Assembly: GCF_000332075.2 (NCBI RefSeq) | Contig: NZ_ALVU02000001.1 | Coordinates: 1,321,193-1,385,192, forward strand | Source: Synechocystis sp. PCC 7509 | GTDB lineage: Bacteria > Cyanobacteriota > Cyanobacteriia > Cyanobacteriales > Chroococcidiopsidaceae | Length of the DNA stretch: 64,000 nt | Reading direction: 5' to 3' | In this document: piece after piece, positions 16,819-24,937 of the stretch | Layout of the letters: each line of letters opens with the position of its first letter | Numbering within the stretch: the stretch's first letter is position 1 | The notes under the pieces: model-generated | What the model was told of the DNA's origin: nothing | The model's input: only the letters and a program-made list of their open reading frames with translations | Databases searched by the model: none | Translations under genes and position numbers: made by a program

Positions 16819-18321
16819 TTAAGCTACATTTTCCAGCGTTGGAGCGAAGGATATAGGAGCAAAGCTACCGTGCAAACCGTAGGGGATATGATGCTTGAGG
16901 TGTAGTCGAGCGATCGCGCCTTTATGCAAATCCAGAGCATCGAGAATCACTACATCTGAGCGATGATGAGCAGAATCATAAACTATTGTCAGCAACCAGC
17001 CATCATCTTCACTTTTACCATCAGGACGGGCGACAAAAATTGGTTCGCTGACATAGCCACGAGGAGCTACACTCCACAATTGACGCTCTTTTGACTCCAA
17101 ATCGATTTTTAAGATTGCTTGCAAAGGAGCATTACCTGCTTCGCCATCGGCTGCACCCATATACAAGTAGCGATAAGGACGACCGACGTTTTGAGGGTGA
17201 ATACTTGGAAACTCACAGCAACGGCTTTCTATTTGCTCCCGCGATACGGTTTTGTCGCTCAAATTTAGATGAAACCGCCATAATTGACCAGGTGAGAGCG
17301 CATCAAAATCAACCTGACGAAAATCGCTTTGAGGTTCTACTTCAGGGAATGATTCGTAGCAAATAGAATCAATATAAATATCTTTATTTTGCTCAAAAGC
17401 ATTGGCGTGGTGGAATACGAAACCAGAATGAGTTTCCAGCACCTGGACGGATTTTTTGCTGTCGCGGGGAATCACAATTATCCGCGTTGGTTGATGGGGT
17501 TGAAACTTGATACATTCTGCTGCGCCACGCATTCCCAAAACAAAAGGAATGGGGTTAAAAGCAACGGGATTTTGGAAAAATAGGCAGTAGTTGGGGGTAA
17601 TGGCAAAATCGTGGATAAAGGCAAAGCCAGGGACGCTATGAGCGTGTTGTCTAATAACTTCTCCCTTGGGGTTGAGTTCAAAAATAGTAATAGTTGTTGA
17701 TAATCCTGGCTTGATCGAAAAGTTGACTAAGCTTGGTTCGTTATTGTCAAACTGGGAATGAGGATCGAAGCGGGGATGAGCCGCAAAAGCTTCACCATCA
17801 GCCAATACACCGTTAAAGGACTCTTTACCCAAAGTTTCTAGAGTATAAGGATCGAGGCGATGAGGATCGGCGGCTTCCCACAATGCTAGAAGTTTATCAC
17901 CCCAGTAAATAACGTTAGTATTGGCAATATTTTTGAGGCGCAAATCAAAAGCATTTGCTAACCACCCGCCGGGTTTTTGAGTACCAAATACGCCGCGATA
18001 GAGGATTTTTTGGGCTTTTTGTTCTTCAACGTAGGCAGTAGTACGAATAAAACAGTTGCGGAAATAGGCGCGACCATTGGAAAATGCGATCGCAGCTATC
18101 ATCCCGTCGCCATCAAAAGGGTGGTGGATGTGATGACCGTTAACGTCTAGTAAGCCTGGCCCGTTACGAAATAAAGTACCGTTAAGTTCGGGGGGAATTT
18201 TCCCTTCAATATCTTCTACCCAGTAATCTAGTTCTTGTGTAACTGATTCGTAACCTTTTTGCCAATCTTGGCGATCGTAGGAGTTGAGGGGGACGGTAGA
18301 GGCTCTTTCGTGGAGTTGCAT
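16819..18321 (-). CDS. carotenoid cleavage oxygenase (RPE65/ACO family)
   Basis: Non-haem iron dioxygenase that cleaves carotenoids or apocarotenoids to aldehydes. About 500 residues forming the seven-bladed propeller typical of the family. Opening LNGTLFRNGPG and HHPFDGDGMI are diagnostic. Four iron-binding histidines are seen in order in FAAHPRFD, FIHDFAI, FHHANAF and YGLHGSF. The ATG at 18321 is preferred; a TTG at 18345 is in frame and would overlap the transporter stop. It is 16 bp after a BT1-family transporter gene and ends in a good terminator, so the two form an operon. The exact substrate and bond position cannot be read from sequence. Confidence 0.9.
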   Translation of the reverse strand: MQLHERASTVPLNSYDRQDWQKGYESVTQELDYWVEDIEGKIPPELNGTLFRNGPGLLDVNGHHIHHPFDGDGMIAAIAFSNGRAYFRNCFIRTTAYVEEQKAQKILYRGVFGTQKPGGWLANAFDLRLKNIANTNVIYWGDKLLALWEAADPHRLDPYTLETLGKESFNGVLADGEAFAAHPRFDPHSQFDNNEPSLVNFSIKPGLSTTITIFELNPKGEVIRQHAHSVPGFAFIHDFAITPNYCLFFQNPVAFNPIPFVLGMRGAAECIKFQPHQPTRIIVIPRDSKKSVQVLETHSGFVFHHANAFEQNKDIYIDSICYESFPEVEPQSDFRQVDFDALSPGQLWRFHLNLSDKTVSREQIESRCCEFPSIHPQNVGRPYRYLYMGAADGEAGNAPLQAILKIDLESKERQLWSVAPRGYVSEPIFVARPDGKSEDDGWLLTIVYDSAHHRSDVVILDALDLHKGAIARLHLKHHIPYGLHGSFAPISFAPTLENVA

Positions 18322-18337
18322 AGGTAAAGGTAGATTG

Positions 18338-19774
18338 CTAATCAATAGATTCGTTTACTGGCTCTTTCATTAAGTCTTTGGGGACAAATTCAGGCATCCA
18401 CTCAGGGATAATACCCTTTTGGTGAGTGGAGATTGCTTCACTGGGTAAGGCTGGGGAGGCTTCTTTGTCCGGTAGCCAGTTAAGGAAAGGTAGTGGTAAC
18501 AAGGTTGAAAGATTGGCGATAATTACCAAAATCCATAAGTTGTCAAAGTTGTTTTGAGCTATACCTAGTAGGTGCATTAAGCCTGCTCCTAGTTGGTAGG
18601 AAACCATCGAGGCGAGGTTAGAGACGGACATTAGCAAAGCAAATAAAGTTGCTTCGACTCCGGGGGGACACAAACGCGCAGCTAATACTAAGACAGGCAT
18701 ATAGGCAATTTGTCCCATTACTGTAAGCACTAAGCTATCACCCAAACTAAACCAGCGATCGCCTATACCCAAATTGCGGTTAGCATGAGTTACAAGCAGC
18801 AGCATAGTCATACCCAAAACTGCCGACAACAAGGTACTCCAGCCGAAAATAACTCGAAAAGGTACAGTTTTGAGGAAACGCTGAAATATCCAAATCCCGA
18901 CTATAGAGGCAATACTTGTAACTAGGCGCACTCTACCTAAAAATTCTGGTGGAAACCCTAATTCGTTGGTGGTGAAGAAGAAAAACGCCGCGTCCGCCGT
19001 AGGGGTAGCTTGCCAAATAAATACAAAGGCGGTAGGTAGGCAAATTGATTTTTGGGAAATGGCTTGGCGCAGTTGTTTAATTTGATCTTTAACGGTTAAC
19101 CAGTTGTGGTTGACTGATTCGGTTACTTTTTGTACTGGTACTTCGGAGATAAACCAGGCGGCGGCGGAAACAATTAGGGGAAATAAGGCGGTAATCCCAA
19201 ATACTGTGCGGGTTGTGAAATGCTCCAGAAGTAAGCCGCTAAAGTAAGCCGTAATTAAGCTACCTACCGCCGTAGTACCCCAACAAAGCGCTTGCAAAGA
19301 TCCAGCTTCTGCTTGGGATTCTACTCTAGCTCTTTCTACTACCAGTGAATCTACAATTACATCGCTAATGGCAACCGATAGAGAACCAAGAGCGATCGCA
19401 CAAGTTGCCGCAATGGGAGAGTGTACAACGGTGGCTAAAGCAATCCAGGACACTGTACCAATGATTCCTGATAATACTAAATAAGGTCGCCGCCGATAAC
19501 CAAATATTGGCAATCCATCCGACAAGAAGCCAAATAGGGGCTTGATAATCCAAGGTAAGGCGACAATCCCAAATAAGGCAGATACGTTAGCAGGACTTAA
19601 GCCTAGTTCGTCTTTGAGAAAGAAGCTAACGGCTAACCGCGCTAATCCTAAAATACCTTGAACAAAATATACAGTAAGAATGGCGATTAACTCGGTGCTT
19701 GGTTGTTGACCGAAGAAAATTTTTTCTTTTACTGAGTCTTTGACCTTGGACAAGCCAGAGGAGGAAATCAGCAT
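18338..19774 (-). CDS. BT1 (folate-biopterin) family transporter, MFS fold
   Basis: 478-residue inner-membrane protein with about twelve helices. YFVQGILGLARLAVSFFLKD, ALPWIIKPLFGFLSDG, RRRPYLVLSG and ALGSLSVAISDVIVDSLVVE are the hallmark sequence blocks of the BT1/FBT family of pterin and folate carriers, found in kinetoplastids, plants and cyanobacteria. C-terminal tail is soluble and acidic. It precedes the carotenoid oxygenase in a two-gene operon. Whether the cargo is a pterin or an apocarotenoid product is not decided by the sequence. Confidence 0.87.
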   Translation of the reverse strand: MLISSSGLSKVKDSVKEKIFFGQQPSTELIAILTVYFVQGILGLARLAVSFFLKDELGLSPANVSALFGIVALPWIIKPLFGFLSDGLPIFGYRRRPYLVLSGIIGTVSWIALATVVHSPIAATCAIALGSLSVAISDVIVDSLVVERARVESQAEAGSLQALCWGTTAVGSLITAYFSGLLLEHFTTRTVFGITALFPLIVSAAAWFISEVPVQKVTESVNHNWLTVKDQIKQLRQAISQKSICLPTAFVFIWQATPTADAAFFFFTTNELGFPPEFLGRVRLVTSIASIVGIWIFQRFLKTVPFRVIFGWSTLLSAVLGMTMLLLVTHANRNLGIGDRWFSLGDSLVLTVMGQIAYMPVLVLAARLCPPGVEATLFALLMSVSNLASMVSYQLGAGLMHLLGIAQNNFDNLWILVIIANLSTLLPLPFLNWLPDKEASPALPSEAISTHQKGIIPEWMPEFVPKDLMKEPVNESID

Positions 19775-19986
19775 TGATTAATATTTTTTAAGAATTATCG
19801 ACTTTTATATCATATCTAACCTAATCGAAAACCACTGCTAAAAGAACTATATCTATCTGCTACGCCATTTTGAGCCAATCAAATAGGAGCGCGAGTAGTA
19901 TAAAGCTCTAAACCCACGATACCTAATCTTCAAAGAAGCGAAACACTTTTCCGGAAACTTACAAACTTTTTTACAAAAATTAAAGT
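19775..19986. other. intergenic DNA left of the IS200/IS605 remnant
   Basis: About 210 bp after the transporter start on the opposite strand. Holds its leftward promoter. No reading frame or repeat is recognised. Its right part, from about 19930, may already belong to the mobile-element remnant, but I cannot find its left boundary. Confidence 0.35.
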
Positions 19987-20242
19987 CGACTCATGATTGA
20001 GTCGGAAGCAGTTAAAAACAAAAACTTCTCTCGCCAATTACCGCAGGGCTTGCGGGAGCTGGAAGTCTAAGTCTGTAGAGCGAACCTAACACCAGAAAGT
20101 GCTTTTTAAGCATAGAAACAGTTGCGAAATATCCACATTTGGAAAGAAGCAAAAACCTAAATTGTGTTGGCGCAGCGAGGCTTTAGCCTGGCTTAGGAAT
20201 CCCTAACCTCAGCATCTTTGTGGGTTAGGGAGGATGTCAATC
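19987..20242 (+). mobile_element. decayed 3' end of an IS200/IS605-type element (tnpB/omega-RNA end)
   Basis: The right boundary has the form GAATCCC, hairpin, GGGAGGATGTCAAT, typical of IS605-family right ends. The arms TCCCTAACC (20200-20208) and GGTTAGGGA (20223-20231) are perfect. Upstream, 20036-20073 reads PITAGLAGAGSLSL and then stop. This resembles the end of TnpB proteins (AAINILTAGLAV...) but is out of any longer frame. A second perfect hairpin CGACTCA/TGAGTCG lies at 19987-20004. No transposase or intact TnpB is present. In complete elements this segment encodes the guide-RNA scaffold of TnpB. Assigned from pattern, not from a search. Confidence 0.6.
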
Positions 20243-20327
20243 ACACAGCAAAATGTATGTGGCTTTCGTTACTAGGGGTCTATAGAACAATGTGCTATTG
20301 ATTACACTTTTAGCACTATAGATTTTT

Positions 20328-22478
20328 CTACCCTTTAACGATCGCTCCAAAATCTCCTAAAACGCGGGAGTGATTTCTTAGTAAACCCAATAAATTCAAG
20401 CGGTTTTGTTTAATATCTGGGTCATTATCCATCACAAGTACGCTATCTTCCCCGTCAAAAAACTTACTGACTGTTGGCGCAATCTCACCAATGGCTTCAA
20501 CTAATTGTTGATAATTGCGATCGCGCTTTGCAGCTTGAGTTTGCGGTACTAATTGCACCAAACCCTCATAAAAAGCCGATTCTGAGGACTTTTGAAACAA
20601 ATCTGGGTTTACAACTCCTGCGGGGTTTAATTGGTTTGTATCTAAGTTACCTTGTACAGCTAAACGAGTAGAACGGTTGACAGTTTCGTAGATTTTCTCT
20701 AAGGTGCGATTGTTGCGGATAGTTTGTAAAAATAGAGCGCGGTTTCGTACATCCAATAAATCTGTTAATGCACGCAAGTTATATTCTGCGTCATTTTCAT
20801 TGCAAGCGGCGTTTACTAAATCGTAGTCAATGGCGCGCTCATCTTGTAATTGGTTGCGGATTCTTTGGATAAAAAACTCTTGTAACTGTACCTTAGTTTC
20901 ATCGCTGGCAACTTGTTGTAGCAACGCATCTAAGTTAATTGGTAAGTTTGCCATCCAAATAATATTAACAATGGCATTAGCTGCACGGCGCAAAGCAAAA
21001 GGATCTGATGAACCCGTTGGTAACATCCCTAGTCCAAATATACTAACTAAAGTATCTAACCTGTCTGCAATCCCCACAACTTGACCAGGTAAGGATTGTG
21101 GCATTATATCCCCAGCGTTTCTAGGTAAATAATGCTCTTCAATAGCTGTAGCTACGGCGGCGGATTCTCCACTTGCTAAAGCATACTTTTGTCCCATTAT
21201 TCCCTGCAATTCAGGGAATTCATACACCATTTGGGTAACTAAATCGGCTTTACACAACAAAGCTGCGCGTTCAATCTCTTGACTTTCTGGTGCGTTTAAT
21301 TGCTTGTTAATTAACTGAGTAATCCTAACTATGCGATCTACTTTATCTCTAACCGAGCCTAAATCTTCTTGAAACGTCACCTTTTCCAGCTTTGGCAAAT
21401 AACTGTCTAAAGGCTTGGCTAAATCGGCATTATAGAAAAACTGACCATCGGCTAACCTAGCGCGAATAACTCTTTCATTTCCCGCAGCAATAATATCGCT
21501 TTTAAGCGGATCGCCATTAGAAACGGTAATAAAATAAGGTAATAAAGTATCAACCGATTGGGTTTTATTGGCGCTGACTCCTGACAAATTCCCGCTAACG
21601 GCTTTAAAAACTGGAAAATAACGCTGATGAGTCACCATTACCGTTGTAATTACTTCCGGTGGTAAATGTAAAAATTCTTCGTCAAACTTCCCCACAACGG
21701 CGGAAGACCATTCGACTAAATTTGTAACTTCTGCTAATAATTCTGGATAATTAGCTAAATGACCGCCCAAATTTCGCGCCGCCGAATCAACTTGTTCTTG
21801 AATTTTAGTAGTACGTTCTTTTTCGTCTACATCGACAAATGCCGATCGCAAACTACTAACATAATCACTAGCATTGTTTAGAGTTACAGGTTTTGGATGT
21901 AAGACGCGATGACCGGAAGTTGTGCGATCGCTTTTTATTGTCTCTGAACCGTTAACTAACTCAATGGGCAATACTGTATCATCAAGCAAAGCAACTAATC
22001 TTTCAATCCGGCGGGGAAACTTCAAATCGCCATCTCCCCAACGCATAAACCTTTTACCTTCTAGCTGTAATATCCACCCAGTCGCAATTTCTGCTAATAT
22101 TTCCGACGTTTCTCGTCCGGGGATAGTTTGACGAGTAAAGACAAAATCCCCCTTATCTGTAGCCCGAATTTCTAATGCTTCTACTTCTACACCCTGCTTT
22201 TTGGCAAAACCTAAAGCGGCGGGAGTTGGTTTACCATCAATAAAAGCCGCTCCCGATGGTGGCCCTTTAACCTCACTTTCTCGATTTGGTTGTTTAGTTG
22301 GCAAACCTGTAACTAATACCGCCAACCGTCGAGGAGTAGCGTAAACTTCCACTGATTGAGTAGCAAGACTATTTTGAGTCAAACTTTGGGGAATAAGTAC
22401 GCGCCATTGCTGCAACGCATCCGCAACAAAGCTTGCGGGTAGTTCTTCTGTACCAACTTCTAATAAAAAATCAGACAT
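20328..22478 (-). CDS. glyS: glycyl-tRNA synthetase beta subunit
   Basis: Part of the alpha2-beta2 glycyl-tRNA synthetase that charges tRNA-Gly. 716 residues, the usual length. The start [75 protein letters not shown] and [20 protein letters not shown] are all family blocks. The C-terminal anticodon-binding and HD-like region is complete ([21 protein letters not shown] region). The alpha subunit is not in the window. ATG start, single gene, its 3' end facing the IS remnant. Confidence 0.97.
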   Translation of the reverse strand: MSDFLLEVGTEELPASFVADALQQWRVLIPQSLTQNSLATQSVEVYATPRRLAVLVTGLPTKQPNRESEVKGPPSGAAFIDGKPTPAALGFAKKQGVEVEALEIRATDKGDFVFTRQTIPGRETSEILAEIATGWILQLEGKRFMRWGDGDLKFPRRIERLVALLDDTVLPIELVNGSETIKSDRTTSGHRVLHPKPVTLNNASDYVSSLRSAFVDVDEKERTTKIQEQVDSAARNLGGHLANYPELLAEVTNLVEWSSAVVGKFDEEFLHLPPEVITTVMVTHQRYFPVFKAVSGNLSGVSANKTQSVDTLLPYFITVSNGDPLKSDIIAAGNERVIRARLADGQFFYNADLAKPLDSYLPKLEKVTFQEDLGSVRDKVDRIVRITQLINKQLNAPESQEIERAALLCKADLVTQMVYEFPELQGIMGQKYALASGESAAVATAIEEHYLPRNAGDIMPQSLPGQVVGIADRLDTLVSIFGLGMLPTGSSDPFALRRAANAIVNIIWMANLPINLDALLQQVASDETKVQLQEFFIQRIRNQLQDERAIDYDLVNAACNENDAEYNLRALTDLLDVRNRALFLQTIRNNRTLEKIYETVNRSTRLAVQGNLDTNQLNPAGVVNPDLFQKSSESAFYEGLVQLVPQTQAAKRDRNYQQLVEAIGEIAPTVSKFFDGEDSVLVMDNDPDIKQNRLNLLGLLRNHSRVLGDFGAIVKG

Positions 22479-22745
22479 ATAAAGTTTAATAGCTAATTAA
22501 AATAGTTTACCTGTAATGGCAGACGCGCTTAGAGGACAAGTTAAAAGTCTTTGCTTATGTTGCAGTTTTACCGGAAAAATAGATGATTGCCTTCTAGATG
22601 GCACAAAGGCGAGATCCCACAATAGTTAAAGTACGATCTCAAATTCTCTCTTAGGTATGAAGACAGTAAAGCAATTTATATTTGTAGTGTTTTTGTAGTA
22701 TTTAAGCTACATTAAATACTGAGGTTAAAGTATTATTTTTGCCAA

Positions 22746-24119
22746 ATGCTCCTAACGATCGCAACTACCCATAAACCTGCAACCGATTTAGGCTATTTGT
22801 TGCACAAACACCCAGATAAATTACAGTCTTTTAGTTTGTCTTTCGGTCAAGCTCACGTATTTTACCCGGAAGCAAGTAGCGATAGTTGTATGGCGGCTTT
22901 GCTTTTAGATGTAGATCCGGTAGGATTGGTAAGAAAGAAGGGCAACGAAGGGTTAGAGCAATATGTAAACGATCGCCCTTATGTGGCATCATCATTTTTG
23001 AGTGTAGCGATTTCTCAAGTATTTGGGAGTGCTTTGGCTGGACGTTGCAAAGATAAACCCGAACTTACGCAAATACCAATACCTTTAATTGCAAAGCTTA
23101 CTACTGTCCCTTCTCGTGGTGGTGAAGCTTTATTGCAGAGCTTGTTTGCACCTTTAGGTTATACGATAAAGTGCGATCGCACTATTTTAGATGCTAAGTT
23201 TCCCCAGTGGGGCGAAAGTTATTACTACAACATCGAACTGCATCATACTATCCCTTTACAAGAGCTTTTATCGCATCTCTACGTTTTGATTCCCGTTTTG
23301 GACGATGAGAAACACTACTGGGTAGGAGAAGATGAAGTTAATAAATTGCTGCGTCATGGCGAAGGTTGGTTAGCCAAGCATCCCGAACAAAATTTAATTG
23401 CTAAACGTTATTTAAAACGCCAAGGGCGCTTAGTTCGTTCGGCTTTGACACAATTAGTAGAAGATAATATTGATAATACCGAGCAACACGAACAAGAAGA
23501 AGCCGTAGTTGAGGAACGCATTAGCCTTAACAAACAACGTTTAGCAGCAGTTTTAGGGGTGTTAAAGCAGCATGGAGCGGCAAAAGTAATAGATTTGGGG
23601 TGCGGTGAGGGCAAGCTGTTAAAAGAGCTATTAATAGACAAAAGTTTTAAGGAAATTGTCGGGGTAGATGTATCTCATCGGGCTTTGGAAATTGCTACAG
23701 AAAGACTGCATTTAGAACGTATGCCGAGTATGCAGCGCGATCGCATTAAACTATTACAAGGATCGCTTACTTACCGCGATAAACGGTTGTGTGGGTACGA
23801 TGCAGCAACGGTAGTAGAAGTAATCGAGCATTTAGATATAGCGCGTCTGGCGACTTTTGAGCGCGTACTTTTTGAATTTGCAAAACCCAATATGGTAGTT
23901 GTAACAACACCAAATGTAGAGTACAACGTCAAGTTTGACACTTTACCTGCGGGAAAACTGCGCCACAAAGATCATAGATTTGAATGGACGCGCTTAGAGT
24001 TTCAACAATGGGGAAATAAAGTAGCAGAAAAATATAATTATTCAGTGCAATTTTTGCCTATAGGTGATGAAGATGCAGAAGTAGGAGCGCCGACACAAAT
24101 GGCGGTATTTAATAAATAA
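22746..24119 (+). CDS. hen1: bacterial Hen1, 3'-terminal RNA ribose 2'-O-methyltransferase
   Basis: 457 residues. It methylates the 2'-OH at the cut end of RNA before Pnkp seals it, so the repaired site resists recleavage. Residues 1-240 are the bacterial Hen1 N-terminal domain that interacts with Pnkp ligase (SLSFGQAHVFYPEAS, CMAALLLDVDPVGLVR). The methyltransferase domain has motif I VIDLGCGEGKLLKELL and the metal-binding cluster EVIEHLD plus RHKDHRFEWTRLEF near residue 420. First gene of a three-gene cluster; the next starts 56 bp later. ATG start at 22746. Confidence 0.94.
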   Translation: MLLTIATTHKPATDLGYLLHKHPDKLQSFSLSFGQAHVFYPEASSDSCMAALLLDVDPVGLVRKKGNEGLEQYVNDRPYVASSFLSVAISQVFGSALAGRCKDKPELTQIPIPLIAKLTTVPSRGGEALLQSLFAPLGYTIKCDRTILDAKFPQWGESYYYNIELHHTIPLQELLSHLYVLIPVLDDEKHYWVGEDEVNKLLRHGEGWLAKHPEQNLIAKRYLKRQGRLVRSALTQLVEDNIDNTEQHEQEEAVVEERISLNKQRLAAVLGVLKQHGAAKVIDLGCGEGKLLKELLIDKSFKEIVGVDVSHRALEIATERLHLERMPSMQRDRIKLLQGSLTYRDKRLCGYDAATVVEVIEHLDIARLATFERVLFEFAKPNMVVVTTPNVEYNVKFDTLPAGKLRHKDHRFEWTRLEFQQWGNKVAEKYNYSVQFLPIGDEDAEVGAPTQMAVFNK

Positions 24120-24175
24120 TTTACCTAAAAAATCCTGATACTTGCAAGTTTATTCAAAAGTTAAATTATAAGCTT

Positions 24176-24931
24176 ATGCCTTTTCAGCAATTGATTGAAA
24201 TAGCTAAAAATCAGCCTTATCCGTTACTTTTTGCCACTGTTAGCGGGGCGCATTTGTATGGGTTTCCGTCTTCTGATTCCGATTACGATTTGCGCGGTGT
24301 TCATATTCTCCCCGTTAAAGAAGTTATCGGGCTTGATATTGGGAGAGAAACTATTGAAGTTGCTGAATTTCAAAGAGATTTAGAACTAGATTTAGTAACC
24401 CATGATGTTAAAAAATTCTTTGCTATGCTGTTGAAAAAAAACGGTTATGTTTTAGAACAATTGTATTCACCTTTAATAGTACATACTACGCCAGAGCATG
24501 AAGAATTAAAAATACTTGCTCGTCAATGTATCACCCGTTATCACGTTCACCATTACTTAGGTTTTGCTCAAAGTCAATGGCAGCTTTTTTCTAAACAAAA
24601 TCTACCAAAAATTAAACCTTTACTGTACATTTATCGAGTATTGCTAACAGGCATTTATTTAATGAAGACAGGCACTTTAGAAACCAATTTATTAGAGTTA
24701 AATAAAATGTTTAACTTGACTTATCTCGCTGACTTAATTGCTTGTAAAATATCAGGAGCGGAAAAAGCAGTATTATCAAATATTGATTTAATATTTCATC
24801 AGCAAGAATACGAGCGTTTATGTAGTGAATTAAAAGAGGCTAGTCAAAATAGTAATTTGCCAGAAACTCCCAATTGCAAAGATGAGTTAAACGATTTGCT
24901 TATTCGGATCAGATTCCAGTTTTTACAGTAA
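24176..24931 (+). CDS. nucleotidyltransferase of the DNA polymerase beta superfamily (COG3541-like)
   Basis: 251 residues. The active site is SGAHLYGFPSSDSDYDLRGV (26-45), with the Gly-Ser/Ala helix and paired aspartates of minimal nucleotidyltransferases. It is followed by a long helical half (residues 100-240). The family is predicted to transfer nucleotides but its substrate is not established. It sits between hen1 and pnkp, with only six bases before pnkp, so it is very probably part of the RNA-repair operon. A role in restoring or tailing RNA 3' ends before ligation is a reasonable guess, no more. Confidence 0.82.
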   Translation: MPFQQLIEIAKNQPYPLLFATVSGAHLYGFPSSDSDYDLRGVHILPVKEVIGLDIGRETIEVAEFQRDLELDLVTHDVKKFFAMLLKKNGYVLEQLYSPLIVHTTPEHEELKILARQCITRYHVHHYLGFAQSQWQLFSKQNLPKIKPLLYIYRVLLTGIYLMKTGTLETNLLELNKMFNLTYLADLIACKISGAEKAVLSNIDLIFHQQEYERLCSELKEASQNSNLPETPNCKDELNDLLIRIRFQFLQ

Positions 24932-24937
24932 GAAAAT

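Noticed and set aside
20328-22478. Possible fusion of glyS with an alpha subunit
   Set aside because: Length and sequence are those of the beta subunit alone.
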